Assembly (NCBI GenBank): GCA_034401135.1 | Contig: JAWZSP010000004.1 | Coordinates: 4,402,001 to 4,466,000 of the forward strand | Origin: Volutella citrinella | Lineage: Eukaryota > Ascomycota > Sordariomycetes > Hypocreales > Nectriaceae | Direction: 5' to 3' | Length of the DNA stretch: 64,000 bases | Notes under the pieces: generated by a model | The model's database searches: none | What the model was told of the DNA's origin: nothing | What the model saw: only the letters and a program-made list of their open reading frames with translations | Program-made: the position numbers and the translations under genes | Shown: piece after piece, positions 24,901 to 35,836 of the stretch | Layout: every line of letters starts with the position of its first letter | How positions within the stretch are numbered: position 1 is the stretch's first letter

Positions 24901-25821
24901 CTCAACGACGGGTTCAATCGCTGGTTCGACAAGGGCCTGAAGTTTGTCGTCTGCTCCAATGGCGTCTCCGGGACCGTCTTTGAGCACAGCATGATTGACG
25001 GCATGACAGTCAATGAGCTGCTAGAGGATGTTGGCGCGGCCATTCTCGGCTACCAACGCGAGACCGCCACGGAACTGGTCAAGCTCGACAACCCCGTTGA
25101 CGAGTACATGTTCCAGTCGTCTCCAGCCATCGACTCCCGCATTGCCCATGTCAGAGCCCGCTACCTAAATGAAACCTCCATCATCGGTTTCACCACGTGG
25201 ATTTGCAATGCGTTCGGCAATGACTACCTGCAGGCGAAAAAGCTCCCATCCAAGGGTGTGTTTGAGGTAATGGTGCAGCTGGGGTCCAAGTACTTCCTTG
25301 GCAAGAATCAGCCGTGCTGGTCGGCCATTTCAATGGGACACTACCACAAGGGCCGCCCAGAGATTATCCAGACGTACACCAAGGAGTTGAAGGACTTCTG
25401 CGACGCTGCCGATGACGAATCAGTTCCAGCTCAGACTCGGCGAGCGCTACTATTTGCCGCCGCACGCAGCCATGTCGCGAACATCCTCCGCACACAGCAG
25501 GGCAAGGGCTTCGAGCGCACCATGTCAGCCATGCAGACCATGCTGCGAGACGGCGAGGAGATGCCAAGTCTGTATGACGACCCGGTCTATATCAGCATGC
25601 GTCCGCACTGGCTCATGACGGGCTCGAGTGAGATCGGAGGCGTGGGTTCCAGTGAATTTGGCCTGGTGCTTCGGTATCCGGACTCGGCGTGGATCCAGTA
25701 CGTGGTCGACTCCGGTGTGGCTATGTTCTCCATCGTCACGGGTCGCGATCGGACAGGAAGGTTTTGTGATTGCATGGATCAGGCCGCCAAGGTCATTGGT
25801 GAGCTGCTCGAGCTTGAGTAA
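15992..25821 (+). CDS. Highly reducing polyketide synthase with C-terminal carnitine acyltransferase domain, about 3,122 aa
   Basis: Nine exons keep one frame: 15992-16665, 16725-17250, 17304-18173, 18229-18424, 18480-20831, 20885-22962, 23017-23170, 23238-24703, 24769-25821; the introns are 53-67 bp. Domains in order: KS (DTACSGG with Cys182, His317 in VEAHGTGT, His356), AT (GHSSGE, Ser628; His738), DH (His957 in WLRDHVIDN; Asp1150 in HPSTLDAIT), MT (about 1370-1600), ER (about 1800-2120), KR (GGLGSVG near 2150; Ser2277, Tyr2288 and GN), ACP (Ser2459 in GIDSL), then a cAT domain (about 2540-3122) with His2845 in FEHSMIDG, a [10 protein letters not shown] block and a GSS in place of the STS motif. 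The MT SAM loop is ILEVQATTG (canonical ExGxGTG lost) and the ER loop is HAADEPLGQ (canonical GGVG lost), so both are probably inactive. The cAT should release or exchange the chain onto a small nucleophile, as reported for Trichoderma virens Tv6-931. Start chosen at the first ATG; earlier in-frame codons are not ATG. Confidence 0.93.
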
Positions 25822-25979
25822 GGGTGGCGAGGTGAATCTTTTTCGCGTTCTAGGCCATTGTAAGCATGTTTCAATTAGTATTGTAGCCAAACGAACCATC
25901 AATCGTAGTTAAATTTGCTTTCATCGTGTACTTTGTTTCTTCAGGAGCACATCAATCGTAATACTCGAACATTTGACCG

Positions 25980-26576
25980 TCACTTGCGAAGCTTGAAGAT
26001 GGCCCCTCCCCAGTCAACGAGGTCCGCACTGATGGGTTTTGGGCCACTCTGAATGACTAACCAGACGATATCGTCCTCGGAGTCGTTCTTAACCTGATGC
26101 TCGGTCCACGCAGGGACAAAGGCGAAATCGCCCGGATCGAGATCGTGCTTTTTTATTTCCTCGCCAACAGTCTCATTGACCAGAAGGACGCCTGATCCAG
26201 ACACTGCGTAGATCATAGCATCTTTGGAAGATTAGAGAAAATCCTCGTTTCAAGCAGTTGGAGGCGGGGCTTCATTTACCTTGCTCGCAGTTATGACGTA
26301 TGGTGGAGCAAGATTTGGGTCTCGTGATGAGCACTGATAATCAGTCAGATGAAAGGTTTCCACACGAGCAGTGGTGCTATTCCCGCTATTCGGCGATGCC
26401 GGAAACACACCTGAAGCACACATCTTGTCACATTTATTCACGAGTGCGGCTCGCTGAATGACGGGGCCTTCCACAGTGGGGTAAGAGGGCGCGATATCCT
26501 TGGCCCTCATGATATGCGTTTCCGCCGGCATGATCATGGGCAGGATTTCGGAAATAAAAGGGAATATTGACGACAT
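25980..26576 (-). CDS. Small cupin-fold protein, 153 aa
   Basis: Three exons, 26576-26411, 26333-26280 and 26221-25980, with introns of 77 bp (GTGTGT...TTATCAG) and 58 bp (GTAAAT...CAAAG), give 153 aa. The second half is one cupin barrel: motif 1 region RHNCEQDAMIYAVSGSGVLL and motif 2 GDFAFVPAWTEHQVKN, closing with IVWLVIQSGPKP. Motif 2 keeps the metal-binding His, and the Glu of motif 1 is present, but the usual HxH is reduced to a single His (RHN). No signal peptide. The gene is convergent with the PKS, its stop only 158 bp from the PKS stop. Cupins serve as small oxygenases, isomerases, cyclases or simple binding proteins, so a tailoring role in the PKS pathway is possible but unproven. 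Confidence 0.75.
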
Positions 26577-27270
26577 TTTGATACAAGATCAAGGTCAACT
26601 GTTGGGCCCAAGCGCTTGGGGATGAGGCAGTTGAAGCCGAAGGCGCACAGTAAGGGGGGTAACGAAGTCGTCGCTATCGCAAAGGTATGGCTGTCTGAGA
26701 ACCGTCAGGCGACGCGCTTCCGATAAGTTAGAAAAGGATTATCCTGCAGACTTCCTAGAAATCCAGAATCCCAGTGATCTGTTGTTTGAGGTCATGCCAA
26801 CGGCAGCCAGCCTAATGCTCATTGGCAAGGTGGAAATACCACGCCCCTCTAAGTGCATGAACGCTTGTTAAGCTGGCGGGGGGTGGCCCATTACCCCGCT
26901 ATGTGCCTTTAATGCATGAATACGACAACTCCTAGAGCTTCCATCATGCTCCATTGTTCGATTTGCATATATGCAGGCAACCTCCCCATCTCGCACAAGA
27001 TTAATAGCCCTTACCCCGATCCTTAATGTCATTTTTACGCCGATGAATCACGCCCGAGGCCGAGTCCCCTCTTTTTGCGCATCGAATTCAGCGAAGCCTG
27101 CCCCAGTTGTGTTAACTCAGGCGCCACCTCTGCTACCCTAAACCAACGTGGAGTGAGTATTCAAGGCTCAGCGGAAGAAAAGGCAGACAGACGGTTACTC
27201 TCGGGCTGCTCTGTCGTGTTCGAAGAAGTGGGATTTCGGAGTACTCACGAGGCTCGTGTTGGTGGGGGCT
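26577..27270. other. Intergenic, divergent promoters of cupin and F-box genes
   Basis: About 0.7 kb between two divergent starts. No coding frame or recognisable regulatory site stands out. Confidence 0.55.
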
Positions 27271-28747
27271 ATGTCGCTCGAGGACGGAGAAGGTGCTGCA
27301 GCGGTGACGTTAAGATGCCACCTGTTGTCAATACCGCCGGAGCTTCTGGACACGATTCTGACCTGGCTTTCACCACACGACTTGGCCATTGCCTCCGGCA
27401 CGTGCAAAACTCTCAGGGACCGTGCGACTTCCGACGTTCTTTGGCATTCCCATGTTCAACAGAACGTTGGCCATGACCTAACGAGCCCCTCGCCATTCAG
27501 CAGCTACCACGAACTCTACGCGACCTTTGACCTGCAATGGTTCCTCACCCGAAATAAACTCTGGTTTTGCGACCGCGACTTGACTGGACAGCTGTTAATC
27601 GCCCGCTACGATCATCGTCGAGGGTGTATTGAAGCATACCGTTTGCTGGCACAAAACCCACGGCCCAAAATACGCGAGTGGTCGGCCAACCCTGATGTTC
27701 GCATCATTGACTTCAAGCCCCGAGTTCGCTTGCACCTGGATAAACCTGTGCTGGCGTTTCGGAAGCGAGAGCCTGGATCCGACGGCGGCTTCACTACACG
27801 CCCAGAGGCCAACAGATATGCCGATGAAATGCCCATGGATCTTGAGGATCGATTAGATGCCATGTTCAGCAACTTTGCTCTTGCGACACCACTAGATGAC
27901 GCGACGGTAGCGGAGGGCATGGCCGAAGCGTATCCCTACAACCAGCTCTGGCCGCCCCCCGCGGTTCCAGCAAACGACCGTATCACCGGGTTCTGGCATG
28001 GCATGGAGTACCTCCGCCCACTGGCCCTGGCACTCGGAGGCATTGCGCCCCGAAGACGGAACGAGGTGTCGCAAACCACATTCAGAGTCCGCAAATGGTT
28101 GGAAATGGCCGGCAGTCCAGCGGCCCCAGGAGGAACCGGCACAACAGGTATCCGCATTGGCGAGGAACTCATAGCTTACTCCAGCCTCGATCCCGCCGTA
28201 TATACACCAACTTCTCTGAAACCCTGGCGAGGAATCTGGGTTGGCGATTACAACGTCCACGGCTGCGAGTTCCTCCTGGTGCACCAGCCTGATGACCCGC
28301 CGGCCACTGACTCTGAGCTCGGCTTGGAGAGGGAAGAGGGTGAGAGCGATGTGCTGTGGCAGAAGAGAAGGCGAGAAGGCCACCTCTATAGGGGCAGGAT
28401 GGAGGCTATAAAGCTGACAGGCGATCCACATGTGCCGCGGGGTGAACGCAGTTGGATCGCCGACGATTTGGGGGAGCAGGGATTCATCGACGTCTCGCTG
28501 GAACCTCCATTTATGGGGGCGAGAACTGTGCACAGCCGTGGGCATGTTGCGGGGCGTGGGTTCGGAGAAGGTGAGTGCTTGGGGCTTCAACTATCATCCG
28601 CATGCTGCTGACAATGCCATCTTAGCTAGCTACACTGACACGCAGCTATTCCTTGTCAGCCACGACGTGTTGGCACAATACTGGGTCGAGTTCAGCATGA
28701 TTAGCTACTACAAGAGGGTTAACATTGACGAGTTTACTAGAGCGTAA
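27271..28747 (+). CDS. F-box protein, 473 aa
   Basis: Two exons, 27271-28570 and 28626-28747, are joined across a 55-bp intron (GTGAGT, branch GCTGACA, acceptor TTAG). The frame opens five codons earlier at a GTG; the first ATG is 27271 (MSLEDGEG). The F-box is near the N-terminus (about residues 18-66): LLSIPPELLDTILTWL, then SPHDLAIASGTCKTLRDRA and VLWHSHVQQ. The remaining 400 residues carry a conserved-looking globular domain with LKPWRGIWVGDYNVHGCEF and a C-terminal VLAQYWVEFSMISYYKRVN. F-box proteins bind Skp1 and present a substrate to an SCF ubiquitin ligase; the substrate here is unknown. The last exon restores a clean end (DEFTRA), which supports the splice. Confidence 0.8.
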
Positions 28748-29712
28748 GTGCGTTGAACTAGCGGGATGGTATTAGTGAGCCAAACGCGAGGATGATGTAT
28801 CGCTGGGAATTCAAGGGTGACCCTACAACCAATGTGCCTGATAAAATTGATAGATGATGAGACCAGATGTGCTGTAATATAGTCTCACGGCAACGGAATG
28901 CGGCACTGGTGGACCTTGTCGTAATCATTGGGATTGCAGTTGGGGGTGGGAACTCCACTCACTACCTGAGACAACCCGGGGCGGGTATGTTCTCACGACC
29001 CAGCAGCCAACGCAATAAAAACTAGACAAATCATAGATCGCTCAGGTTTCCTCTCACTAAGTAGTATTGGCGCCCGAAGATGAATTCAACCGTAACAATA
29101 TTCTAAAACAGGTACATATTAGCGATGGGTGGCTTGCCACGGCAATCATCGGGCAGCACGGTGTGTCATGGTACCTTGACTAAGACCGCTAAGACGGGAG
29201 GCGAAACCCAACCTCATGAGATCACCTGCCACTTCCGCGAGTTTCTATTATGTCAACAGTAATGCCCGACCCTCCTGCCGTCTCGGACCTCAAGGGTTTG
29301 GGACGGGCTTCTTTCCGCTTCGACTTCTTCCCCCGCAATTGACCAGGCCCGTCGGCATCCAACCTCAAATACCGACAGATTGCTCGGGCTTTGCTCTTCT
29401 TTATCGTCGCCCGAGAATTTCTCCGCTATCGATAAAGCTCACTGTTCATCACCACGCCTGGGATTGGAACATCACGGCCGCGTGGCCCAGCAAGATTGGG
29501 CCGACAATGACGGGAGCTGCACACTGATCTCTCTCTTGCTACTGGCTGTCGCGCTTTCCACCGCCAAGAACTTCCCGTCGCATCGTCTCGGGTCCCCCCT
29601 GGCCTATCTTTCAATCGGCGATTCAATCGGCGATTGAAACACATCGCTGGCCATAGCCAAACCCAGAGTCAGAGACCCGATTCCATCCCTTGCTGTCTTC
29701 ACCGTCATCAAC
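28748..29712. other. Intergenic
   Basis: Just under 1 kb upstream of the sulfite oxidase gene, holding its promoter and 5' UTR. Plus-strand open frames at 29216-29637 lack family features. No gene seen. Confidence 0.55.
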
Positions 29713-31716
29713 ATGATACCACGATCAGCTTATGGCCTGACCAGGCGTCAGTCGGTGTTGCGATGTATTCCCACGCCAGCAAAAATCACAGCGAGAAGCC
29801 CTGGCGTCCTGGCTCCTGCCTGTACTTCGCTGATATCAATGTCAGCTGCAAGCAACCCCAGACGATCCACACAAGCTCCCCACCCTGGCCCAATTCGCGA
29901 CAGGGGATTGCGTCTAAGTTCACGGCCAGCCTCAACCAATGCCCAACACAAAACAGATTCTATTCCCGCGCGCCGAAAGGCATCATCTACACGGCATACT
30001 GTGGTGACCGTCGTCATCGCTGTCGCGGCGGCTTCTGCTATCATAGCCATTGGCCTCCAGAATGCTTCACCGACCAGGTGTGATGCACATGCTTTGGCCC
30101 AACCGCCCGCCACTCTCTGGGCTCCCCAGCATGACGACAAGCGCGATCCCAGCTTCCCCCGATATCGTATCTCTGAAGTCCGTAAACACGATGCTACTTC
30201 ATCGAACCCCTGGGTCATGCGCGGCGACAAAGTCTACGATATCACTGACTGGATTGCTGCCCACCCTGGCGGTGACGTGATTCTCCGTGCAGCTGGTGGC
30301 TCTATCGACCCGTACTGGGACATCTTCTCCATCCACAAAAACCAATACGTCTATGACATCTTGGCTCAGTATCTCATCGGCTATATCCATCAAGACGACC
30401 TCGTCAACGGCAAACCCGCCCAGGAGTCCATTGAAGACCCTTTCAGCGATGATCCCCAACGCCATCCCGACCTTATCACCAGGACTGCCAAGCCGCGCAA
30501 TGCCGAGACGCCGGAAAGGGCCTTGACTGCCGATTTCTTGACTCCGAATGACCTATTCTATGTACGGAACCACATGTGGGTGCCCACTGTGCCCAAGAAC
30601 CCCGACGATCACACCCTCACTATTGAGCTGCCGGATGGTTCAGCCAAGGAATACACCCTCGGGGAACTCAAATCTCGATTTCCTATTCGACGTGTTACCG
30701 CAGCCCTCCAGTGCTCTGGAAATCGTCGTCAACACATGAGCGAAGGTTCTGGTCGGAAGGCCAATGGGTTGCCTTGGCAGGTTGGAGCCATTTCTAATGC
30801 TTGCTGGGAGGGTGTTGCTCTCGCTGACGTCCTGGCTGACGCCGGTTTCGACATCGCCTCCGGCCTGGCTGGGTCTAGCGAGGCAAAGCATGTGCAGTTT
30901 GCTGGCCTCGAAGCGTATGGGGCATCAATACCGATAAAGAAGGCAATAGACCCACAGGGCGACGTCCTCCTGGCCTTTGGAATGAACGGAAAGACGTTGC
31001 CGCGTGACCATGGGTTCCCTCTGCGGGCGATCGTGCCTGGGCACGTTGCTGCCCGGTCGGTCAAGTGGCTCAACCATATCACCCTGAGCGATGAAGAAAG
31101 TACGAGTCAGTGGCAACGGAGAGACTATAAGTGCTTTGGGCCAAATCAAACAAAGGTCGACTGGGACACCGCGCCCTCAATCCAGGAGATGCCTGTCCAG
31201 AGCGCCATCACGCGATGTGAGCTGGGCGGATGGAGGGACCAACCTTCTGAAGATTCACAGGGAGATGTACACACTCAGCGTGTTCAACAGGCATCCCTTA
31301 GCGGATATGCATACGCTGGCGGCGGCCGAGCTGTCGTACGGGTCGATGTGTCGGCTGACGGCGGCAAGTCTTGGACGCAAGCCGAATTACTACCCGATTG
31401 CACAACAACCGGCCCCGACGGGAATTCTAGCCCTTGTGCAGGCAACGCTTCTTGGGCATGGAAACGATGGACTTACAAGGGCTCGGTGCCACTAGAGGCA
31501 TTCGATAGCACGCCGGACTCTGCCGATAGGAACACCAGCGAGAAATCGAGGTGCACCACATTCATGGTCAAGGCCACTGATGAAGCATACAATACGCAAC
31601 CCGAGAGTTTCGCGGCAAACTGGAACTTGAGAGGCAACTTGACTACAGCTTGGCACCGCGTCAAAGTTTGCACCGACTGTGCCGGGGCGTCTGCAGCAAC
31701 CAAGCCTGTCGGCTAA
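29713..31716 (+). CDS. Sulfite oxidase (cytochrome b5 plus molybdopterin domains), mitochondrial, 667 aa
   Basis: A single-exon gene starting at ATG 29713. Residues 1-95 are rich in Arg, Ser and Thr, like a mitochondrial presequence; residues about 96-114 are hydrophobic, giving the bipartite signal that places this enzyme in the intermembrane space. A cytochrome b5 domain follows (about 150-230) with heme ligands His184 (AAHPGGDV) and His208 (FSIHKNQY). The molybdopterin domain has the Mo-ligand Cys334 in AALQCSGNRR and the block GHVAARSVKWL; the C-terminal dimerisation domain carries RVDVSADGGKSWTQAEL. The enzyme oxidises sulfite to sulfate and passes electrons to cytochrome c. The domain order is that of animal SUOX, and length and motifs look intact. 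A nitrate reductase is excluded because the flavin/NAD domain is absent and b5 is N-terminal. Confidence 0.9.
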   Translation: MIPRSAYGLTRRQSVLRCIPTPAKITARSPGVLAPACTSLISMSAASNPRRSTQAPHPGPIRDRGLRLSSRPASTNAQHKTDSIPARRKASSTRHTVVTVVIAVAAASAIIAIGLQNASPTRCDAHALAQPPATLWAPQHDDKRDPSFPRYRISEVRKHDATSSNPWVMRGDKVYDITDWIAAHPGGDVILRAAGGSIDPYWDIFSIHKNQYVYDILAQYLIGYIHQDDLVNGKPAQESIEDPFSDDPQRHPDLITRTAKPRNAETPERALTADFLTPNDLFYVRNHMWVPTVPKNPDDHTLTIELPDGSAKEYTLGELKSRFPIRRVTAALQCSGNRRQHMSEGSGRKANGLPWQVGAISNACWEGVALADVLADAGFDIASGLAGSSEAKHVQFAGLEAYGASIPIKKAIDPQGDVLLAFGMNGKTLPRDHGFPLRAIVPGHVAARSVKWLNHITLSDEESTSQWQRRDYKCFGPNQTKVDWDTAPSIQEMPVQSAITRCELGGWRDQPSEDSQGDVHTQRVQQASLSGYAYAGGGRAVVRVDVSADGGKSWTQAELLPDCTTTGPDGNSSPCAGNASWAWKRWTYKGSVPLEAFDSTPDSADRNTSEKSRCTTFMVKATDEAYNTQPESFAANWNLRGNLTTAWHRVKVCTDCAGASAATKPVG

Positions 31717-32265
31717 GGCTCGCCTCGGTCTCACCCACCTACATTTCTTACTTAATGGCCATTGCCCCTTGGCTTCCTTTCGTTGGGGTCAAGTACAATA
31801 CAGCGAGCAGACCATATCTTATCTGGCCTTCTTTCGGCGTCATGCGCAGAGCGTGCCGTACAAGCCTTAACACTAGCGTACCCAACTGGCGTTTCTCGCA
31901 TTCAACCGCTATCTCAAGACCTCCGTCCACTGGTTGTTGGATACGGGTGGCCTTGGGTGTACGGCGGGATTGCGATGGCGGCGTTTCCTTCGACTCATTC
32001 CATTTCATCTCGCAATGGCAGCAGTGGTAGTGGTGGCAAGATTATTAAATCTCTATTCTAACTCTTCACGCCCTTTGTATCTGGTGTACATCTCCTGAGT
32101 GACGCATCATACATTCCCTCCTTCTTCTGGCGCGATACTCCGTCCAATCCATCGGGCTTCATAGTACAAAGAGTCTGGCAGACCTCATCCCGAGGCAGCC
32201 AATGTCCACCTAAACCTGACCGCGCTAATTGATGCACTCTTAGTTGTCCTGCGCAAGACATGCGC
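31717..32265. other. Intergenic between convergent genes
   Basis: About 0.55 kb of shared 3' flank between sulfite oxidase and RPN2. An AT-rich ATTATTAAATCTC patch near 32041 may hold poly(A) signals. No gene. Confidence 0.55.
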
Positions 32266-35200
32266 TTACTCGTCATCGTCCTCATCGTCGTCGGCCTCTG
32301 TGAAATACTCAAACTCATCGGGAACCTTGGCCTCCTCATCGCCCTCACCGTCCTCGTCGACAGCAGTGAGCACTCCAGCGGCGGCGGCGGCGCCCGAGCC
32401 AACGTTGGCACCCGGGGTCTGGGGGTCAAGGCCAAAGGGCGAACGTCCCTGGCTTCGGAGAAGCTGCTGCATCATGGCGTTTCCACCAGCTCGCGAGGGA
32501 TCGACCAGGCCCTCCAGAAGCGATCGGCTCGAGGCGCCAGAACGTCCTCCGCGGCCGGTTTGCTGGCCAGCGACTGGGGCCCGCTCAATCGTCACCTTCT
32601 TGAGCTTCTCCTCGATGAGAGTCTTGGGCTCATCGGGCTGGGTGTCGTGGAGGAGAAGGGGTCCACCAGTAGGCTGAAAACGAGTTAGTTTGGGATCTGC
32701 TAGACTGTCATGTGCTGAATCATGGCAACATACCTTCTTGACGGGCTTGTATCGACCGGCCGGGAAGCTGATGTACTTCAGCTGGCCAGGCAGGACACGG
32801 CTCATGTTCTCGATTTCGTATCCAACCTTCTCCTTCTCGGGCTTCTTCTTGGTCTCTGCGGGAGCGGAAGTTTCCTTCTCGTCGCTATCCTTCTTGTCCT
32901 TTGAGTCCTCGGCCTTCTTGTCCTCGTCGAGCTCCATCTTATCGGCGGTCGGCTTGGATGGTGCCGAGTCAATGTCCATGCTCTCGCGTCGTTGAGCGCG
33001 CTCCTTCTTCTGAGCCCTTCGCTTGGCTTGGGCAGTGGTGGACAGGATGGCGGTAGCAATCAGAGCAGGGCCCTCTTCGGCCTTGACCTCTTGCTCAGGG
33101 GGATAGTCGAACAAGCTAGGTCGTGTGGCACAGTGAAACTTGAAGTCGGGCATCTCAAGCTCGTGGTCCAATCCGATGATCGACGTGGGAGAGAAGCTCA
33201 GGGACAGGAAGTGGGTGAAAGGGAACCAGTACCAGTATTGAGTGAAGACAGCCATACCGACAATGCCAGCCATGTTGAGGTTACCGGTCTGAGTCTGGAG
33301 ACCGATGGTGCAGTTGCGACCACCGGCATCAATGATACCGAGAGCGAGAGCGGCACCAAACTTGGTCATGGCATCCTCGTGTCGGTCGCCCACCACCTTC
33401 TTGAGTGTCTTGCGGATGGATGACACCTTGGGGTTCATCACCTCGTTTTGCTGGACCATGATCATAGCCAGAGAGATAAGGGCTCCCTGTCGGACGAAGT
33501 CGGTGGGATCCTTCATCATAGGCTCGAGCAGGTCAATGGCCTCATCCAGGCCAGTACCGGCGCAAGAGATACCAAGGGCCATGGCGGAGCCATAACGGAC
33601 GTGAGGGTTGTAGGATTCTGAGAGAAGCTCGACCATGCGAGGGACGCTGCCAGGCTTGCGGAAGAGGATAAATCCAAGACTCATCACGGCAATACGTCGC
33701 ACATCGTCGTTCACGTCACTGACGGCAATATGCAGCAGTTTTCGGATAGCCTTGTTGCTGCCCGTACCGCAGTAGGCGAGAGCGACGGTCATGATACCTC
33801 CATAACGAAGAGTGGGGTCGGGGTCGTTCAGCAGGCCCTCGATGAGGACATCAGCCCCCTCCTGGCGGCCGTACATGATAAGTGCCATGCCGATGGCGAG
33901 ACCTCGAACAATCTTCTCGTGGGTGGTTTCATGGGCGTAGGTAATCATGTCCTCCAGCGCCTTGACATTGCCAGTGCCGAGCATGATAAGACCCATGGAC
34001 AAGCCGATGGCTTCACCGTTCAAAGCAGAGTCCTGGAAAAGGATATCCCGGAGCTTCTCAAAGACGTCGAAGTCACCGGTGGCCATGCCGGCAATACCAA
34101 GGCCGAGAGCTCCACCGTGCTGGACAACCTCCTCTTCAGCTTGGCTGAACTGGGTCTTCAGGTATTCAAGAGCATCAGCACCGTGGTTGGCGTGGATAAG
34201 ACCATAGGCGTACAGAGCACCACCCTGGCTAAAGATGGAGCCGCTGCTGAGGCCGCCCTGGCGGGGAAGGTAGGGCTCCAGGAGCTTCCGTGACTGGGTG
34301 AGGTTGCCACGGTGGATAACACCAAGGGCAGCGGTAGCAGTGAACTTGGACCAGTTAACAGCCTTTCCTAGCCATTCTAGGTTATCACGGAAGAATTTGT
34401 CGTTGGTGGTTCCCTGGTTCATGAATGCGTTGCAGAAAGTGACGGCGGTGTGGAAAATGGAGTTTCGGCCCTCCAAGCTGTCTCGGACCTTGTTGAGGAT
34501 GCTGAGATCGGTTCGGTTGTTGCGGTACAAGAACTCTAGGTTAAGCTTGATGGTCTTGCTGCCGTCAAGGATGGAGCGAATGTTGCGGTAGGCCTTGGCG
34601 ACTTCGTCGGGGAGCTCGTTTTCGGGGGTTTCTTGCTGATCTTCAAGGAGAGGCTCGTTCTCGTCCTTGTTCTCGTCCGTCTCGGTCTCTTTCTTTGGCA
34701 GCTCACCCGAGGGCAAGGATGCGAGCACCTTGCCTAAGAACTCTTGGGTGCCGTTGTCGTATAAATCAAAAGCGATCTGGTAGGCGTTGGCAATAGAAGA
34801 TCGATCTCCATCATCTACGAGAGATTGGAGCATCTGAGAGGCCTCCTCGTCCGAGTCTAGGTACACCACGCACTTGGCAATGGCGAAGTAGTCGGGGTTG
34901 GGAATGTCGCTCAGCAGGTCGAGAATTAGGCGCAGGATTTCTGTGCGGAAGCTTCGTTCTTGCACAATATCCATGCAAATGCCAAGGGTGTACTCCATCA
35001 GATCCTCGGCAGGGCCGAGAGAAGCGTCCTGGGATTTGCTCTTGGACTTCCTCTCATCCTCGCTAGCGCGCTTGATAACCTGTCGAAGTACATCCAGCTT
35101 CTTCGCCTCAACAGCAATACCCACCACTTGCCTGTAACGGCCCTCCTCAAGGCAGCTCTCGAAGAGTCGGTCAATCACTCTTTGTAGCGAGGCGGTAGCC

Positions 35201-35836
35201 TGGTCGGGTAGGTCGGCGATGGAACCGGATCGGCCTTGTTTGAAGGCGGGCTGGAAAGTGGCTTCCAGCATGGCGTTGTCGATGGAATCGCGGGACAACA
35301 GCGACTTGGGGGGGAGGGTGGTTTGCGAGAATGGTGTTGTGGGCGACATGACGACGTCAGTTCCGCTGGCGAATGTGGTGGCAAGCTCAGGAAGATCGGT
35401 AGGCTTCGAAGCCCGAGGAGCGGACTTTTGGGCGGCATTGACGGCGATGTACTGGTCAACGCACTTGGAGATGATGGTCTCCTCGAATTCGCCCTGGGCG
35501 TCAAGCTTGAAGAGATCGCCGGCAGCGAGGGCGAAGACCATGCTGTCATTGTAGGCTTGCAGGTGATAGTAAACCTTGGCGAGGACGAGGGCAGCAAGCT
35601 GGCGCTCGGGGAAGGATTCGTCTTCATAAAGAGCCTCACTGTCGGGTTACTGGTTAGCTGGTACGGCTAGGTGAAGCGCGATCAGGCGAAACATACATCT
35701 GGCTCAGAGCACCAGCGACCTCGGTCCAGACAGTGTCGATGTCATCATTGAGGGTCTGGAGGGCGAAGACCCTGAGCTCGGGCTCTTCATCGGCGAGGAA
35801 GGCGAGAACGCCGGTTGCCGACACGATTCCGGGCAT
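32266..35836 (-). CDS. RPN2: 26S proteasome regulatory subunit RPN2 (PSMD1), 1,150 aa
   Basis: Exons 35836-35697, 35638-32734 and 32673-32266 give 1,150 aa. The first exon starts MPGIVSATGVLAFLADEEPE and splices (58-bp intron) into EALYEDESFPERQLAALVLA, the conserved Rpn2 N-terminus. The centre has the proteasome/cyclosome (PC) repeats, seen as GALYAYGLIHANHG, GALGLGIAGMATGD, GEAIGLSMGLIMLG and RYGSAMALGISCAGTG. A Lys/Glu-rich charged insert (about residues 910-985) and an acidic tail (FTEADDDEDDDE) follow. RPN2 is a scaffold of the 19S base that carries the ubiquitin receptor Rpn13 and docks lid parts. The second intron (32733-32674) is 60 bp without an in-frame stop; it was removed because of its GTATGT donor, CTAAC branch site and TTTTCAG acceptor. 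Confidence 0.95.

Noticed and set aside
27256..27270. Upstream extension of the F-box protein start
   Set aside because: The codon at 27256 is GTG; the first ATG is 27271.
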